From: an uncultured Mucispirillum sp.
GTDB taxonomy: Bacteria > Chrysiogenota > Deferribacteres > Deferribacterales > Mucispirillaceae
Assembly: GCA_937890655.1 (NCBI GenBank)
Contig: CALADT010000259.1
Location: 1 to 14,788 of the forward strand
Length of the DNA stretch: 14,788 nt
Direction of reading: 5' to 3'
The stretch's first letter is position 1. Each line of letters begins with the position of its first letter. Below are positions 1-7,608 of this stretch, piece after piece. The position numbers and the translations under genes were made by a program. The notes under the pieces are model-generated. The model was not told the DNA's origin. It made no database searches and saw only the letters and a list, made by a program, of their open reading frames with translations.

Positions 1-1
1 A

Positions 2-2101
2 CTTGTAAACTGGTGCCCTGAATGTGAAACTGTTTTAGCAAATGAACAAGTAGAAGATGGTCAATGCTGGCGTTGTTCTAGTGTTGTGGAGCAAAAAGAG
101 TTACAGCAATGGTTTTTAAAAATTACAGAATATGCAGATGAGTTATTACAAGATACATATAAACTAAAAGGCTGGCCGGAAAAAGTTTTAACTATGCAAA
201 GAAACTGGATAGGTAAATCAACAGGTGCAGAGATTATTTTTAAAATAGAAAATAATGAAAAAACTCTCACTGTATTTACTACAAGGCCTGATACCCTTTA
301 TGGTGCAACATTTATGCTTATAGCACCAGAACACCCTATGGCAAAAGAATTAATTAAAAATACAGAATATGAAAAAAATGGTAATGATTTTATTTTTGAA
401 ATGACAAAACAGGATAAAGCAGATAGAACAGACAATAAGCAGAAAAAAGGTTTTTTCACAGGTCAGTATGCTATTAACCCTGTAAATAATACAAAACTTC
501 CAATATACATAGCAAATTATGTATTAATGGATTATGGAACAGGTGCTGTTATGGCTGTTCCCGCTCATGATACAAGAGATTTTGAGTTTGCAAAAGAATA
601 TAATCTTCCTATTAATATTGTTATTATGCCTGAAAATGAGGAACTTGATGCTAGCACAATGAAAGAAGCATATACAGGTGCTGGTAAATTAGTAAATTCT
701 GAAGAATTAAATGGGTTAGATTATGATGAAGCTAAGAAAAAAATCATAGAAAACTTATCAAAAGACAATGCTGCAAAACCATCTATTAACTTTAGGTTAA
801 GAGATTGGGGAATATCTAGGCAAAGGTATTGGGGTGCACCTATTCCATTTATATATTGTGATAAATGTGGTATGCAACCTGTAAAAGAAAATGATTTACC
901 TGTGGAATTACCAAAAAATGTGGATTTTAAAGGGCAAGGTAACCCACTTGATAATGTAGCAGAATTTGTTAATACTACCTGCCCTGTTTGTGGTGGTAGT
1001 GCAAGAAGAGAAACAGATACTATGGATACATTTATGGAATCTTCATGGTATTTTCTAAGATATTGTTCACCAAAATGTGATACAAATATATTTGATAAAA
1101 ATGAAGTTGATTACTGGATGCCTGTGGATCAATATATTGGTGGTATAGAACATGCTGTTATGCACTTACTATATGCAAGGTTTTTTACTAAAGTATTAAG
1201 GGATATGGGTTATTTATCATTTGATGAACCTTTTAAAAACTTACTAACACAAGGTATGGTTTGTAAAGAAACATGGAAATGTGAAAAAGACGGCTGGTTA
1301 TTCCCTAGTGAAGTAAAAGACGGAAAATGCGTAAAATGTGGTAATGATGCACAAAAAGGCCGTGTTGAAAAAATGTCTAAATCTAAAAAGAATGTAGTTG
1401 ACCCTGATGTTTTAAATGAGCAATATGGTGCTGATACTATACGTCTTTTTTCAGTATTTGCAGCACCACCAGAAAATGAAATAGAATGGTCTGAAAACGG
1501 TGTTGAAGGCTGTTATAGGTTTATTAATAGAGTATTTAGGCTTGTAGATAATAATATTGATATATTAAAAAGTTACGAAAAAAACCCTGAATTTATAGGT
1601 GAAACTGCTAAAAATATAATTAGAGCAACCCATGCATCTATTAAAAAAGTTACAAATGATATATCTAAATTTCAATTAAATACTGCTGTATCTGCTATTA
1701 TGGAAATGGTAAATACCTTATATATTGAAGTTGAAAAAATGGAAAATGATAACGATAAAAAAGCATTATCTTATAGTTTAGATGTATTAATTACACTTAT
1801 TGCCCCTTTTACTCCACATGTGGCAGAAGAATTAAACGAAATGGCTACGGGTAAAGGTTTTATATCTGAAAAACAATGGCCGACTTATGAAGAAAAATAT
1901 ACAATATCTGATGAAATTACTATTGTTGCCCAAATAAATGGTAAAGTGCGTGGTAACTTCCAATTCCCTAGAGATGTGGAAGAAAATGTAGTATTTGAAA
2001 AAATATTATCAGATGAAAAAGTTAAATCATATATTGAAGGTAAAGAGCTTATTAAAAAAATATATGTTAAAAATAAGCTAGTTAGCCTTGTTATAAAGTA
2101 A
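2..2101 (+). CDS. leuS: Leucyl-tRNA synthetase, 5'-truncated by the window edge
   Basis: Class Ia enzyme that charges tRNA-Leu with leucine in the cytoplasm. The frame is open from base 2 with no start, and the HIGH signature lies upstream, so about 699 C-terminal residues are visible. In order they show a CPEC...CWRC zinc-knuckle segment (bases 14-76), the CP1 editing domain with TTRPDT (from 278) and GTGAVMAVPAHD (536-571), RDWGISRQRYWG near 800-835, a second Cys-rich stretch CDKCG...CPVCGG, and the KMSKS loop at 1370-1384. The anticodon-binding and C-terminal domains follow, ending KLVSLVIK before TAA. Just before KMSKS, a short leucine-specific insertion carries four cysteines (CKETWKC and CVKC), which could bind zinc. 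A GTG at base 86 is internal, because clear LeuRS sequence precedes it. lptE follows after 19 bases, so the two are probably cotranscribed. Confidence 0.97.
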   Translation, partial: LVNWCPECETVLANEQVEDGQCWRCSSVVEQKELQQWFLKITEYADELLQDTYKLKGWPEKVLTMQRNWIGKSTGAEIIFKIENNEKTLTVFTTRPDTLYGATFMLIAPEHPMAKELIKNTEYEKNGNDFIFEMTKQDKADRTDNKQKKGFFTGQYAINPVNNTKLPIYIANYVLMDYGTGAVMAVPAHDTRDFEFAKEYNLPINIVIMPENEELDASTMKEAYTGAGKLVNSEELNGLDYDEAKKKIIENLSKDNAAKPSINFRLRDWGISRQRYWGAPIPFIYCDKCGMQPVKENDLPVELPKNVDFKGQGNPLDNVAEFVNTTCPVCGGSARRETDTMDTFMESSWYFLRYCSPKCDTNIFDKNEVDYWMPVDQYIGGIEHAVMHLLYARFFTKVLRDMGYLSFDEPFKNLLTQGMVCKETWKCEKDGWLFPSEVKDGKCVKCGNDAQKGRVEKMSKSKKNVVDPDVLNEQYGADTIRLFSVFAAPPENEIEWSENGVEGCYRFINRVFRLVDNNIDILKSYEKNPEFIGETAKNIIRATHASIKKVTNDISKFQLNTAVSAIMEMVNTLYIEVEKMENDNDKKALSYSLDVLITLIAPFTPHVAEELNEMATGKGFISEKQWPTYEEKYTISDEITIVAQINGKVRGNFQFPRDVEENVVFEKILSDEKVKSYIEGKELIKKIYVKNKLVSLVIK

Positions 2102-2120
2102 AAAAAATAATGGTATAATA

Positions 2121-2621
2121 ATGAAAAAGATTGTTCTTGCTTTATTTAGTTTAGTTGTTTTATCTTCCTGTGGTTATACAATGGCTGGTTTTAATAACAG
2201 TATTCCTGTAAAATATTACATTAATACTGTAAATAACACCACTTATGATACACAGTTGACAGATATTGTGCAACTTGAAGCAGAACGCTTTTTCATTAAT
2301 TATAATGAGCTAGCCTCTTATAAAAAAGCAAGTTACTTTATGGATATTCAAATAAGTGATTTAAAATTTATAAACCCTATATTAAGTGCATCTGATGAAG
2401 CATCATCAACAAATATTTCCCTGCAACTTACAATAATCGTAACAGATTTAGACGGTAAAGAAATATATACATGGAGTTCTTCCATATCAGAATCTTTTAC
2501 CATTACTTCAAAAACAACAACAACTATACAAAACAGAGAACAAGCACTAATTAAAGGATTAGAAGACGCATTAACAACTTTTAGGATTAATATAAGCCCT
2601 AAAGTATATATAACTAATTAA
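2121..2621 (+). CDS. lptE: LptE-like LPS-assembly lipoprotein
   Basis: 166 residues. The N-terminus MKKIVLALFSLVVLSSCGYT is a lipoprotein signal with lipobox LSSC, so Cys17 would be acylated. GYT directly after the Cys is typical of LptE (RlpB, DUF799-like). In the family this lipoprotein plugs the LptD barrel and helps deliver LPS to the outer-membrane surface. The rest has the expected pattern: an N-terminal strand with NTVNNTTYDTQLTDIV, then alternating beta and helical segments, with a C-terminal helix rich in Glu and Arg. Sequence conservation in this family is weak, so the call rests on the lipobox, the length, the GYT start and the position between leuS and holA, which is usual in many diderms. 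No clear Shine-Dalgarno sequence precedes the ATG; the 19-base gap after leuS suggests coupling or A-rich initiation. Confidence 0.82.
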   Translation: MKKIVLALFSLVVLSSCGYTMAGFNNSIPVKYYINTVNNTTYDTQLTDIVQLEAERFFINYNELASYKKASYFMDIQISDLKFINPILSASDEASSTNISLQLTIIVTDLDGKEIYTWSSSISESFTITSKTTTTIQNREQALIKGLEDALTTFRINISPKVYITN

Positions 2622-2632
2622 GGGTATTACTA

Positions 2633-3532
2633 ATGGATAAGGTTTATATATCAGGTTCTAGCTATTTTGTAGATAAAAACATTAAAAAATATACAAAAGA
2701 TAATGATGAAATAGATTTGGAAATATTTTTTGGTGATGAGTTAAATAAAGAAGAATTTTTAAGCTATATTAATTCTGTTGATTTATTTGGAAACGAAAAA
2801 ATAGCTGTTTTAAGAAATGCTAATAAAATAAAGAATATAGAACAGTTAGTTATATCTATGGCAAAATGTCAGGAAAGTTCTTTAATAATATCTTCTATTA
2901 TGGGAGATAAAATAGACCAGTCATTAACAAAACTATTTCAAAACAATGGTTTTTTAGTAATTATAGAAGAACAGAAAAAACAAAAAGCAACCATTGATGA
3001 TGTAATTAAGATATTTAAAGAAAAAAATATTATGTTAAACTATAATCAAGGTGAAATAATATTAAATAAATGCTTTAATAATTTAAATATGGTAGAAAAT
3101 GAAGCAGATAAACTACAGTTATATATTCTTACTAAAAAAGAAAAAATACCTGTTAATACTTTAATAGAAGAAATATCTGGAGAAAAAGAAGAAACAATAT
3201 TTGCTTTATCTGATGCTTTTGGTATGCGTGATATTAAAAGTGTATTAAATATTTATTCTACTATGGATAATTCAAGTGATAATAATTTTAAAATCTTTTA
3301 TGCCCTATCAAGAAGAATATACCAAATATATTTATTATTTATAGATGAAAGTTTTTTAAAAAAAGTGCACCCTTTTCAGCTTACTAAAATAAAAGAACAG
3401 CAAAAAAAATGGAAATCTATTGAATTAGTGGAGTTAATTGATAAAATGTCTGATTTAGATAAAAATATAAAAACAGGCGTTATTACAATAGATAACGCCA
3501 TACTTACTCTTATGCTTTTTATTAAAAAGTAA
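2633..3532 (+). CDS. holA: DNA polymerase III delta subunit
   Basis: 299 residues, somewhat shorter than the usual 330-340. The delta subunit opens the beta sliding clamp within the clamp-loader complex. The N-terminal part matches the family layout: a short strand, then EIFFGDELNKEEFLSYI (about residues 30-46), VDLFGNEKIAVLRNA (49-63), an SLIISS strand and an NNGFLVIIEEQ segment. The helical collar domain follows, with FALSDAFGMRD near 190-200 and a C-terminal bundle ending in a hydrophobic helix. The AAA+ Walker residues are absent, as expected for delta. It starts 11 bases after lptE with an AAGGG-like ribosome site nearby. The last 44 codons lie inside the first copy of a tandem duplication, and codons near 3456-3499 also encode, on the other strand, a terminator-like hairpin. 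The downstream gene, trmL, converges on it. Confidence 0.9.
   Translation: MDKVYISGSSYFVDKNIKKYTKDNDEIDLEIFFGDELNKEEFLSYINSVDLFGNEKIAVLRNANKIKNIEQLVISMAKCQESSLIISSIMGDKIDQSLTKLFQNNGFLVIIEEQKKQKATIDDVIKIFKEKNIMLNYNQGEIILNKCFNNLNMVENEADKLQLYILTKKEKIPVNTLIEEISGEKEETIFALSDAFGMRDIKSVLNIYSTMDNSSDNNFKIFYALSRRIYQIYLLFIDESFLKKVHPFQLTKIKEQQKKWKSIELVELIDKMSDLDKNIKTGVITIDNAILTLMLFIKK
3456..3499 (-). terminator. Second copy of the terminator hairpin, antisense within holA
   Basis: The same perfect stem (GGCGTTAT 3476-3483 and ATAACGCC 3492-3499) and minus-strand T-tract as in copy B, but lying inside the holA coding sequence. It differs from copy B by one base, in the loop. Before the duplication this would have been the only terminator for the convergent operon, buried in holA codons. 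Now it would act as a backup that stops antisense transcription entering holA. Confidence 0.45.
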
Positions 3533-3538
3533 ATTTTA

Positions 3539-3644
3539 CTAAAATAAATTATGAAAATTCATTTTATGAAGTAAATAATATGATACAATAAAGCTAAAAA
3601 AAGCAAAGTATAAAATTCTTAATTTATTTTCATATGTATTACAT
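3539..3644 (-). pseudogene. Decayed duplicate of the trmL 3' end
   Basis: Read on the minus strand this is a displaced copy of the last ~35 codons of trmL. The final 15 codons still read IVSYYLLHKMNFHNLF against IVSYYLLHKMNFPDLF in the real gene and end at the same TAG (3539-3541). Further upstream the frame stays open but the residues diverge (LRILYFAFFSF against LRSLNLASSVS). It has no start and no ribosome site, and it lies beyond the stop of the real trmL, so it should not be translated. It also forms the sequence immediately 3' of holA. Confidence 0.8.
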
Positions 3645-3653
3645 AAAAAAAAT

Positions 3654-3777
3654 TACAACCTATTAAATAAGTAGAGTTAATAGATAAAATATCTGATTTA
3701 GATAAAAATATAAAAACAGGCGTTATTACAATGGATAACGCCATAATTAATCTTATGCTTATTCTATTAAAAAGTAA
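3654..3777 (+). pseudogene. Decayed duplicate of the holA 3' end
   Basis: A displaced copy of about the last 40 codons of holA, lying downstream of the real holA stop. In the original frame it reads PIK, then TAA at 3668-3670 (gaa-tta has become aaa-taa), then VELIDKISDLDKNIKTGVIT and onwards, with a two-base insertion near 3758-3764 that removes the original stop register. No start or ribosome site is present. It is not a gene, but it contains the hairpin at 3719-3742 that sits at the expected end of the minus-strand trmL operon. Confidence 0.8.
3699..3742 (-). terminator. Probable intrinsic terminator of the proBA-trmL operon (copy B)
   Basis: On the minus strand, arms GGCGTTAT (3742-3735) and ATAACGCC (3726-3719) form a perfect 8-bp stem around an 8-base loop. 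They are followed by TG, TTTTT, ATA and TTTTT, a discontinuous U-tract. The hairpin begins about 43 bases past the trmL stop (3785-3787). It is the first GC-rich hairpin downstream of that operon, and its stem is unchanged between the two duplicate copies. The interrupted T-run makes it a moderate rather than strong terminator. Confidence 0.6.
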
Positions 3778-3784
3778 ATTTGTA

Positions 3785-4246
3785 CTAAAATAAATCAGGA
3801 AAATTCATTTTATGAAGTAGATAATATGATACAATAGATACAGAAGACGCAAGATTTAAACTTCTTAATTCATTTTTCATAGGTATTCTATAAAGCTGGT
3901 TAGAGTATTGAGAATACATAAATTCAGGCAACCCTGCCCCTTCACTTCCATATATTATATCAATAGGTTCGTTATATTTTATATTTATTTCCGTATAACG
4001 TTTATGACCTTTTGTGCTTATGGCATAAAAAGTATTATTTTGGCTAAAATATTCATCTAGTGTTTTAATATGTGTAATAGTGGCATGATGCCAGTAATCC
4101 ATAGCTGCCCTTTTTAAGTGTTTATCATCAATAGAAAACCCTAACCTGCCAACAAGCACCAATTCTACACCTGTTGCAGCACATAATCTAGCTATATTAC
4201 CTGTATTTTGCGGTATTTCTGGTTCTAAAAGCACTATTCTAAACAT
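3785..4246 (-). CDS. trmL: tRNA (cytidine/uridine-34 2'-O)-methyltransferase TrmL, SPOUT family
   Basis: 153 residues. In the family this AdoMet-dependent enzyme methylates the ribose at wobble position 34 of tRNA-Leu isoacceptors. The SPOUT trefoil-knot motifs are all present: EPEIPQNTGNIAR (8-20), YGSEGAGLP (about 98-106), then IPMKNELRSLNLASSVS near the C-terminus, where the knot binds AdoMet. A GTG at 4255 would add three residues, but an AAGGTG ribosome site overlaps it and lies six bases before the ATG at 4246, so the ATG is the better start. It follows rsfS by 20 bases and ends the minus-strand operon. Its last ~36 codons lie in copy B of the tandem duplication. The substrate is inferred from family knowledge. 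Confidence 0.93.
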   Translation of the reverse strand: MFRIVLLEPEIPQNTGNIARLCAATGVELVLVGRLGFSIDDKHLKRAAMDYWHHATITHIKTLDEYFSQNNTFYAISTKGHKRYTEINIKYNEPIDIIYGSEGAGLPEFMYSQYSNQLYRIPMKNELRSLNLASSVSIVSYYLLHKMNFPDLF

Positions 4247-4266
4247 AAATATCACCTTAATCGATT

Positions 4267-4599
4267 TTATATTTTAGGACAACCGCCCCATATTGATTCT
4301 AAATTATAAAATTCTCTTTCTGTTTTTCTCATGACATGAACAATAACATCGCCATAATCAACACAAACCCATACACCGTTAGTTGTTCCTTCATGATAAA
4401 GTGGCTGGATACCATCTTTTTTAAGTTCTACCATAACATATTCTGATAGTGCTTTAACGTGTGTATCTACATTACCTGTTGCAATAATCATATAATCAGC
4501 AATAGTAGATTTTTCTCCAATATTAAAGCAGACTATATCTTCCCCTTTTTTGTCATCAATTAAATCTTTTATTTTTAATGCAAGTTCTTTTTTTTCCAT
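4267..4599 (-). CDS. rsfS: Ribosomal silencing factor RsfS
   Basis: 110 residues, full length for the RsfS/Iojap family (DUF143). In the family it binds uL14 on the 50S subunit and blocks joining to 30S when nutrients are short. Visible family features are KIGxxx-like DIVCFNIGEKSTIADYMIIATG (split over residues 21-42), VKALSEYV, and the characteristic C-terminal GVWVCVDYGDVIVHVM (70-85) followed by REFYNLESIWG. The ATG at 4599 has a GAGGT ribosome site that lies inside the end of nadD, whose stop is only one base away, so translation is probably coupled. The nadD-rsfS order is common in bacteria. Confidence 0.95.
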   Translation of the reverse strand: MEKKELALKIKDLIDDKKGEDIVCFNIGEKSTIADYMIIATGNVDTHVKALSEYVMVELKKDGIQPLYHEGTTNGVWVCVDYGDVIVHVMRKTEREFYNLESIWGGCPKI

Positions 4600-4600
4600 A

Positions 4601-5200
4601 TTACCTCAAAGTTTTATAAAGATTGTTTTCAATAATATATTCTGCAACATTTTCAGGTAAATAATCAAGATATTTTTTTATATTTTCTCTTATTTTACTA
4701 CTTGAAATATCTATTGCATCCATATTAAACAGTTTTATTTTATTATTTATTAAGTTTTTAATATCATTAGGGATATTATTTATCATATTATCAAAGGAAT
4801 TTTCATGCCTTAACCCTACTACAAAAGTGGCTAAGTCAAACAATTCATTATATTTATACCATGTTTTAATAGTAGCAAAAATATCACTTCCTACTAAAAA
4901 ATAAAGGTTATCATTTTCATATTTTTCTTTTAATGTTTTTAAAGAATTATATGTATAAGATAACTCACTGCCATTATTTTCAATATCTGTTACTTCTAAA
5001 TTATCATAGTTTTTAATAGCTAAATTAACCATATTATACCTATGATTAAAAGTAACATTATGAGAGGCTTTATGTGGTGGTTCATAAGACACCATAAATA
5101 TTAATTTTTGGAAATTAAAATAATCTATTGCATCTAAAGCTATTTTTATATGTCCTTTATGAACAGGGTCAAAAGAACCACCATATATACAAATATCCAT
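4601..5200 (-). CDS. nadD: Nicotinate-nucleotide adenylyltransferase
   Basis: 199 residues. The enzyme joins nicotinate mononucleotide and ATP to give deamido-NAD, the penultimate step of NAD synthesis. The nucleotidyltransferase fold is shown by GGSFDPVHKGH (7-17, the HxGH-type ATP site), VSYEPPHK (37-44), FLVGSDIF (101-108) and the late ISSSKIR motif (165-171). All key residues are visible. The ATG shares its first A with the proA stop codon (TAATG overlap), implying translational coupling, and no separate strong ribosome site is seen. rsfS follows one base after its stop. Confidence 0.95.
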   Translation of the reverse strand: MDICIYGGSFDPVHKGHIKIALDAIDYFNFQKLIFMVSYEPPHKASHNVTFNHRYNMVNLAIKNYDNLEVTDIENNGSELSYTYNSLKTLKEKYENDNLYFLVGSDIFATIKTWYKYNELFDLATFVVGLRHENSFDNMINNIPNDIKNLINNKIKLFNMDAIDISSSKIRENIKKYLDYLPENVAEYIIENNLYKTLR

Positions 5201-6441
5201 TATGATCTTAACTGACCATTACCGTGAATAACGTATTTAGTAGTAGTTAAATCTTCAGCACCCATAGGCCCACGAACATGTAATTTTTGAGTGCTTATGC
5301 CTATTTCTGCACCTAGTCCAAATTCCCCACCGTCTGTAAACCTAGTTGATGCGTTAATATAAACTGCTGCAGAGTCTACTTCGTTTAAAAACCTTTCTGC
5401 ATGGGTATAGTTTTGTGTAATAATAGCATCACTATGGCCGGAACCGTATTTATTAATATGGTTTATGGCATCATCTAACCTATCAACTACTTTAATAGCA
5501 AGAGTCATATTTAAATATTCTGCGTAATAATCTTCTTCTATGGCTGGCCTACAATCTACATATTTTAATGTTTCATGGCAACCCCTTAAATCCACATCAA
5601 CTTCTTGGAACATAGTAGCGATTTCTGGAAGAAAATTATCCACTACTTTTTTATGTATTAATAATGTTTCCATAGCATTACAAGCACTTGGACGTTGCAC
5701 TTTTGAATTAAATGGAATAGATAAAGCATCTTGATATTCTGCACTATCATCAATATAAACATGACAAACCCCTTTATTATGCATAATAACAGGGATTTTT
5801 GCGTTATCTACTACAAAATTAATTAAGTTTTCCCCACCTCGCGGAATAATAACATCAATAAATCCTTTTGCTGCTGCCATTTCTTTAATAATATCTCTAT
5901 CTATATCATCAATAAATGAAATAATATTTCTATTAAAACCAGCAGTTTCAAGAGCTTCAGCCACAATATTTGCAAGGGCTCTATTTGTGTTAAGAGCTTC
6001 TTTTCCACCACGTAAAATAGCAGCATTACCGGATTTAATACATAAAGCAGCACTATCAATAGTTACATTTGGCCTTGATTCATAAATTATACCAACAACA
6101 CCTAAAGGCACCCTTATTTTTTCAATTTTTAAGCCATTTGGTCTAATAGAGCCTTCAACCACTTTTCCAATAACTTCATTTTGATGAGCTATTTCATAAA
6201 CGGCTTTAATCATATTATTAATTTCTTTATCATGTAAAAGTAACCTTTCCACAACTGATGACTGTAAATCCATTTCTATGGCGTTATTAAGGTCCTGCCT
6301 ATTAGCTTCTATAATAATATCCCTACTTTTATCAATCATACTAGCAATATTATTTAATACTTTTTTTCTATCATAAACTGGAGCTAGGTTAATTTCTTTA
6401 GATGCCACTTTAACATCATTTAATATATTTTCAATACTCAT
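5200..6441 (-). CDS. proA: Gamma-glutamyl phosphate reductase
   Basis: 413 residues, the usual length. It reduces gamma-glutamyl phosphate with NADPH to glutamate-5-semialdehyde, the second step of proline synthesis from glutamate. Aldehyde-dehydrogenase-like motifs appear in order: LGVVGIIYESRPNVT (113-127), SGNAAILRGGKEA (137-149), IIPRGGENLI (198-207), the catalytic cysteine Cys254 in RPSACNAMETLL, and GLGAEIGIS...HVRGPMG near the C-terminus. The start ATG at 6441 has an AAAGGTGA ribosome site spanning the end of proB, whose stop is nine bases upstream. The 3' end overlaps the nadD start by one base. Confidence 0.97.
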   Translation of the reverse strand: MSIENILNDVKVASKEINLAPVYDRKKVLNNIASMIDKSRDIIIEANRQDLNNAIEMDLQSSVVERLLLHDKEINNMIKAVYEIAHQNEVIGKVVEGSIRPNGLKIEKIRVPLGVVGIIYESRPNVTIDSAALCIKSGNAAILRGGKEALNTNRALANIVAEALETAGFNRNIISFIDDIDRDIIKEMAAAKGFIDVIIPRGGENLINFVVDNAKIPVIMHNKGVCHVYIDDSAEYQDALSIPFNSKVQRPSACNAMETLLIHKKVVDNFLPEIATMFQEVDVDLRGCHETLKYVDCRPAIEEDYYAEYLNMTLAIKVVDRLDDAINHINKYGSGHSDAIITQNYTHAERFLNEVDSAAVYINASTRFTDGGEFGLGAEIGISTQKLHVRGPMGAEDLTTTKYVIHGNGQLRS

Positions 6442-6450
6442 ATTTCACCT

Positions 6451-7575
6451 TTAAATAAGAAGTAAATCATCTTTATTTATTATTTCATCTGATATTTTAT
6501 AGCTTAAAATATCATAAATTTCTTTTGATTCTTTTCCTTTAATTTTATTCACATCAGAGGAAGAATAACGTATTTTACCTTTTGCAAATTCCACATTATT
6601 TTTATCAGTAATAGAAACAATATCCCCTGCTTGGAACCTGCCTTGAATACTAATAACACCTTTAGGAAGTAATGATTTATTATTTTTTAAAGCTTCCACA
6701 GCACCGTCATCAATAATCAGCACGCCTTTTGCAATAGCAGTATAACCTATCCAAAACTTTCTTTTTTTAATGGAAGATGAGCTTTGGTAAAAATATGTGC
6801 CAATATTTTCTTCTTTAAAAAACCGTTCTATGTTTTCTGGCTCCATACCACGAATAATAGCCACTTCGCAACCGGCATCAAGAGCTTTTTTTGCTGCTTG
6901 AATTTTTGATTTCATACCACCTGTGCCAACAGAAGAAATACTTTCTCCAGCAACACTCATAATATCATCATTAATATATTCTACTTTATGGATTATGGAT
7001 GCGTTTTTATCTTTTGAAGGGTCAGAAGTATATAAGCCTTCCACATCAGAAAGAATTAAAAGTAAATCACCATCTACAATTTCAGAAACTAAAGCCCCAA
7101 GGTTATCATTATCCCCAAAGGATTCTATATATTTTAATTCATCAACAATAATTGTATCATTTTCGTTAATAATAGGTATAACATTAAGTTCTAAAAGCCG
7201 TTTTAATGTCTGCCTTGCGTGTAGATACCTTTTTCTGTTAGATAAATCATCTTTTGTAAGTAACACTTGAGCAACATTAATATTATATTGTGCAAAGGCT
7301 TGTTCATATGTCCAAATAAGGCGAGCCTGCCCTACTGCTGCAGAAGCCTGTTTATCTATTATATCTTTAGGTCTTGACTGGAACCCTAATAACTTAAACC
7401 CTGATGCAACAGCACCAGAAGAAACAATAATAATATTAGGTATTGATTTTTTTAATTTAGAAATATGGTAAACTAATGAAGCAATTCTTGCTGAATTAAG
7501 GCCTAAATCATCCCCTGACAAAATAGAGCTACCAATTTTAATAATTAATGTTTTAACATTATTTTTAGACTGCAT
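6451..7575 (-). CDS. proB: Glutamate 5-kinase with C-terminal PUA domain
   Basis: 374 residues. It phosphorylates glutamate to gamma-glutamyl phosphate, the committed and usually proline-inhibited step of proline synthesis. The amino-acid-kinase domain (about 8-260) shows KIGSSILS (13-20), VSSGAVASG (51-59), INENDTI (136-142), FGDND (153-157), SDVEGLYT (176-183) and GTGGMKSKI (217-225). A PUA domain follows from about 281 to 358, with KGVISI...GDIVSI, as in the long form of the enzyme. The ribosome site ahead of the ATG is weak (AGAG nine bases off). The ATG lies 33 bases after the end of a tRNA-Gln gene on the same strand, and proA follows directly. Confidence 0.97.
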   Translation of the reverse strand: MQSKNNVKTLIIKIGSSILSGDDLGLNSARIASLVYHISKLKKSIPNIIIVSSGAVASGFKLLGFQSRPKDIIDKQASAAVGQARLIWTYEQAFAQYNINVAQVLLTKDDLSNRKRYLHARQTLKRLLELNVIPIINENDTIIVDELKYIESFGDNDNLGALVSEIVDGDLLLILSDVEGLYTSDPSKDKNASIIHKVEYINDDIMSVAGESISSVGTGGMKSKIQAAKKALDAGCEVAIIRGMEPENIERFFKEENIGTYFYQSSSSIKKRKFWIGYTAIAKGVLIIDDGAVEALKNNKSLLPKGVISIQGRFQAGDIVSITDKNNVEFAKGKIRYSSSDVNKIKGKESKEIYDILSYKISDEIINKDDLLLI

Positions 7576-7608
7576 TTCTAAACTCTAATATGAAAATAGA
7601 TAAAAAAA

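Larger units (their letters stand above)
3402..3644. repeat. Tandem duplication, copy A (holds the working holA end)
   Basis: Copy A of a directly repeated segment. Aligning 3417 onwards with 3660 onwards gives an offset of 243, drifting to 246-247 after small indels. Over the first ~175 aligned bases I count about 11-12 substitutions and three inserted bases; the remaining ~55 bases are near 75-80% identical. The copy contains the functional 3' end and stop of holA, followed by a decayed copy of the 3' end of trmL. The left boundary lies at an eight-A run (3402-3409), and the next copy starts at a matching eight-A run (3645-3652). That abutment suggests slippage or unequal exchange at short repeats. 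Boundaries are accurate to perhaps 10 bases. Confidence 0.9.
3645..3894. repeat. Tandem duplication, copy B (holds the working trmL end)
   Basis: Second copy, directly abutting copy A. It holds a decayed holA 3' end (to 3777), followed by the intact 3' end of trmL on the minus strand (from 3785). Similarity to copy A fades just after 3894, where trmL coding sequence continues alone. The longest exact match between copies is 41 bases (3449-3489 against 3692-3732). It covers the T-tract side, 5' arm and part of the loop of the hairpin proposed as the trmL-operon terminator. No mobile-element sequence is visible, so this looks like a local duplication. Confidence 0.9.

Noticed and set aside
86..88. 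GTG start for leuS
   Set aside because: Typical LeuRS sequence (LVNWCPEC...CWRC) continues in the same frame upstream to the window edge, so the codon is an internal Val.
2110..2118. Two-codon mini-ORF (ATG GTA TAA) just before lptE
   Set aside because: It has no ribosome site, and the surrounding AT-rich sequence makes such triplets common; there is no support for a regulatory minigene.
3533..3784. Small gene between holA and trmL
   Set aside because: The open stretches here are explained as displaced duplicate tails of holA and trmL, with no start or ribosome site.
4247..4255. GTG upstream start adding three residues to trmL
   Set aside because: The GTG lies within the AAGGTG ribosome site that is correctly spaced for the ATG at 4246, and family members begin close to the FRIVLLEPEIPQN segment.
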